From NCBI GenBank assembly GCA_016712665.1, contig JADJQP010000005.1:1-64000 (forward strand): a stretch of 64,000 bases of DNA. The letters run 5' to 3'. The notes beneath the pieces are model-generated. The model worked only from the letters and a program-made list of their open reading frames with translations, did no database searches and was not told the DNA's origin. A program made the translations under genes and the position numbers. Positions 63,115-64,000 of the stretch are shown piece after piece. Positions within the stretch are counted from its first letter, which is position 1. Every line of letters begins with the position of its first letter. This DNA is from Bacteroidota bacterium (lineage in GTDB: Bacteria; Bacteroidota; Bacteroidia; Chitinophagales; Chitinophagaceae).

Positions 63115-64000
63115 ATGAAATATATTTCTCTCCTCCTTATGAGCACTTTTTCTCTATATGCTTTGGCACAAAATGCAGACCATTCCCCACCGCAAACCAC
63201 CAAAACGGATCAGAAAGACACCTACTTTGGAACAGAAATTCAAAACCCGTACCGATGGCTCGAAGATGATACTGCGGCCACTACAGCAGCTTGGGTGCAG
63301 ATGCAAAATACCTTTACCCAAAATATTTTAGGCCAAATTCCTTTCAAAAGGAAAGTGAATACCGAATTGACAAAGTTGTGGAATTATGAAAAGTATAGCA
63401 GTCCGTTTAAGGAAGGCGAATATTATTTATTTTATAAGAATAATGGTCTGCAAAACCAGAGTATTCTCTATATTCAAAAAGGAATGAATGGTACACCTAC
63501 CGAATTAATTAATCCCAACACATTAAATGAAAAAGGAACCGCGTCATTAAATACCGTTCAATTATCAAAATCGCAAAAATATTGTGCGTATGGTATTTCC
63601 AATGCCGGTAGCGATTGGCAAGATATTTATGTGATGGACCTAGCTTCCAAAAGACGCTTACCGGAAGTGATTCATTATTCGAAATTCAGTGGTATTGCTT
63701 GGAAGGGTGATGAAGGATTTTATTACAGCGGCTATGACAAACCGGCGAATGAAAGTGAAAAATTTTCGGCAAAGACAGAATATCAAAAAATATTTTTTCA
63801 TCAAATTGGAAGTGAACAAGAAGCTGATATACTGATTTATGAAGATACCAAACATCCTCTTAAATACAAAAGTGCCGGTTTGAGTGAAAACGAACGTTGG
63901 TTGATCCTAAACATCTCTGAAGGAACCGACGGTACCGAACTATTTTACAAGGATTTGAAAAATAAAGATCAGAAAAATTTTGAAGTTATTGGAATGGAAG
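63115..64000 (+). CDS. Prolyl oligopeptidase (S9), N-terminal part, cut by window end
   Basis: The frame is open from ATG 63115 to the window end (~295 codons) and therefore lacks the catalytic C-terminal domain. A signal peptide (MKYISLLLMSTFSLYALAQ) is followed by the S9 N-terminus: DTYFGTEIQNPYRWLEDD near 36-53 and beta-propeller blades such as KYCAYGISNAGSDWQDIYVM and FSGIAWKGDEGFYYS. This is the propeller gate of prolyl-oligopeptidases. The protein is secreted to the periplasm; Ser-Asp-His residues should lie beyond 64000. Confidence 0.9.
   Translation, partial: MKYISLLLMSTFSLYALAQNADHSPPQTTKTDQKDTYFGTEIQNPYRWLEDDTAATTAAWVQMQNTFTQNILGQIPFKRKVNTELTKLWNYEKYSSPFKEGEYYLFYKNNGLQNQSILYIQKGMNGTPTELINPNTLNEKGTASLNTVQLSKSQKYCAYGISNAGSDWQDIYVMDLASKRRLPEVIHYSKFSGIAWKGDEGFYYSGYDKPANESEKFSAKTEYQKIFFHQIGSEQEADILIYEDTKHPLKYKSAGLSENERWLILNISEGTDGTELFYKDLKNKDQKNFEVIGME

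Overview
The window looks like a chromosomal segment of a Bacteroidota bacterium, probably an environmental Chitinophagales- or Saprospirales-like lineage. The evidence is low GC, several secreted proteins ending in type IX secretion (T9SS) sorting or gliding-motility-associated C-terminal domains, SprB-type repeats, a TonB receptor with a carboxypeptidase-like N-terminal domain, futalosine-pathway menaquinone genes, and promoters of the Bacteroidota TTG-N19-TAnnTTTG type. No rRNA operon, prophage, CRISPR array or transposase gene was seen.

Layout. 1-7 kb: folD, a secreted hypothetical, a ferritin-like/VIT1 fusion, a YtxH-like protein and a tricorn-type protease. 7-12 kb: an NADP-binding oxidoreductase, tRNA-Arg(TCT), an SBBP-repeat T9SS protein, a short Na/Pi transporter and a lipoprotein. 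12-16 kb: a two-gene Fe-S oxidoreductase locus split by a four-helix-bundle gene that sits between arrays of short AT-rich repeats. 16-27 kb: a PyrR-like enzyme, a TonB receptor, a glycosyltransferase, UDP-galactopyranose mutase, two tandem paralogues sharing an RHANGxDWW motif, and another T9SS propeller protein. 27-44 kb: topA, a TPR protein, an acyl-CoA ligase, a DEAD-box helicase with an altered Walker A, rimM, a SprB-repeat protein, an aromatic amino-acid ammonia-lyase, an outer-membrane protein, polA and clpP. 44-48 kb: an arsenic operon (arsR, DUF6428-like gene, acr3, metallophosphoesterase, Cys-rich membrane protein). 48-54 kb: a PMP-type DegT enzyme carrying His in place of the PLP lysine, and a phosphate locus (porin divergent from DUF47-PiT). 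53-57 kb: a GNAT protein, mqnD-mqnB, a PTPS/QueD enzyme with folE, and an SRPBCC-GyrI protein. 57.2-58.2 kb: a gene-poor region with a long inverted repeat and a 294-bp direct duplication carrying a 37-codon ORF and a strong terminator. 58.4-62.1 kb: infA-rpmJ-rpsM-rpsK-rpsD-rpoA-rplQ on the minus strand. 62.4-64 kb: rpsP and the start of a prolyl oligopeptidase.

The dominant anomaly is that about fifteen genes, including the essential rpoA, polA, rpmJ and folE, are broken by one-base changes that nearly all fall in homopolymers. Most look like single-base deletions. The best explanation is residual error from a homopolymer-prone read technology, not real pseudogenes, and reconstructed extents are given for each. 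The least explained piece of DNA is the 57.2-58.2 kb repeat region, which is the best candidate for something undescribed.
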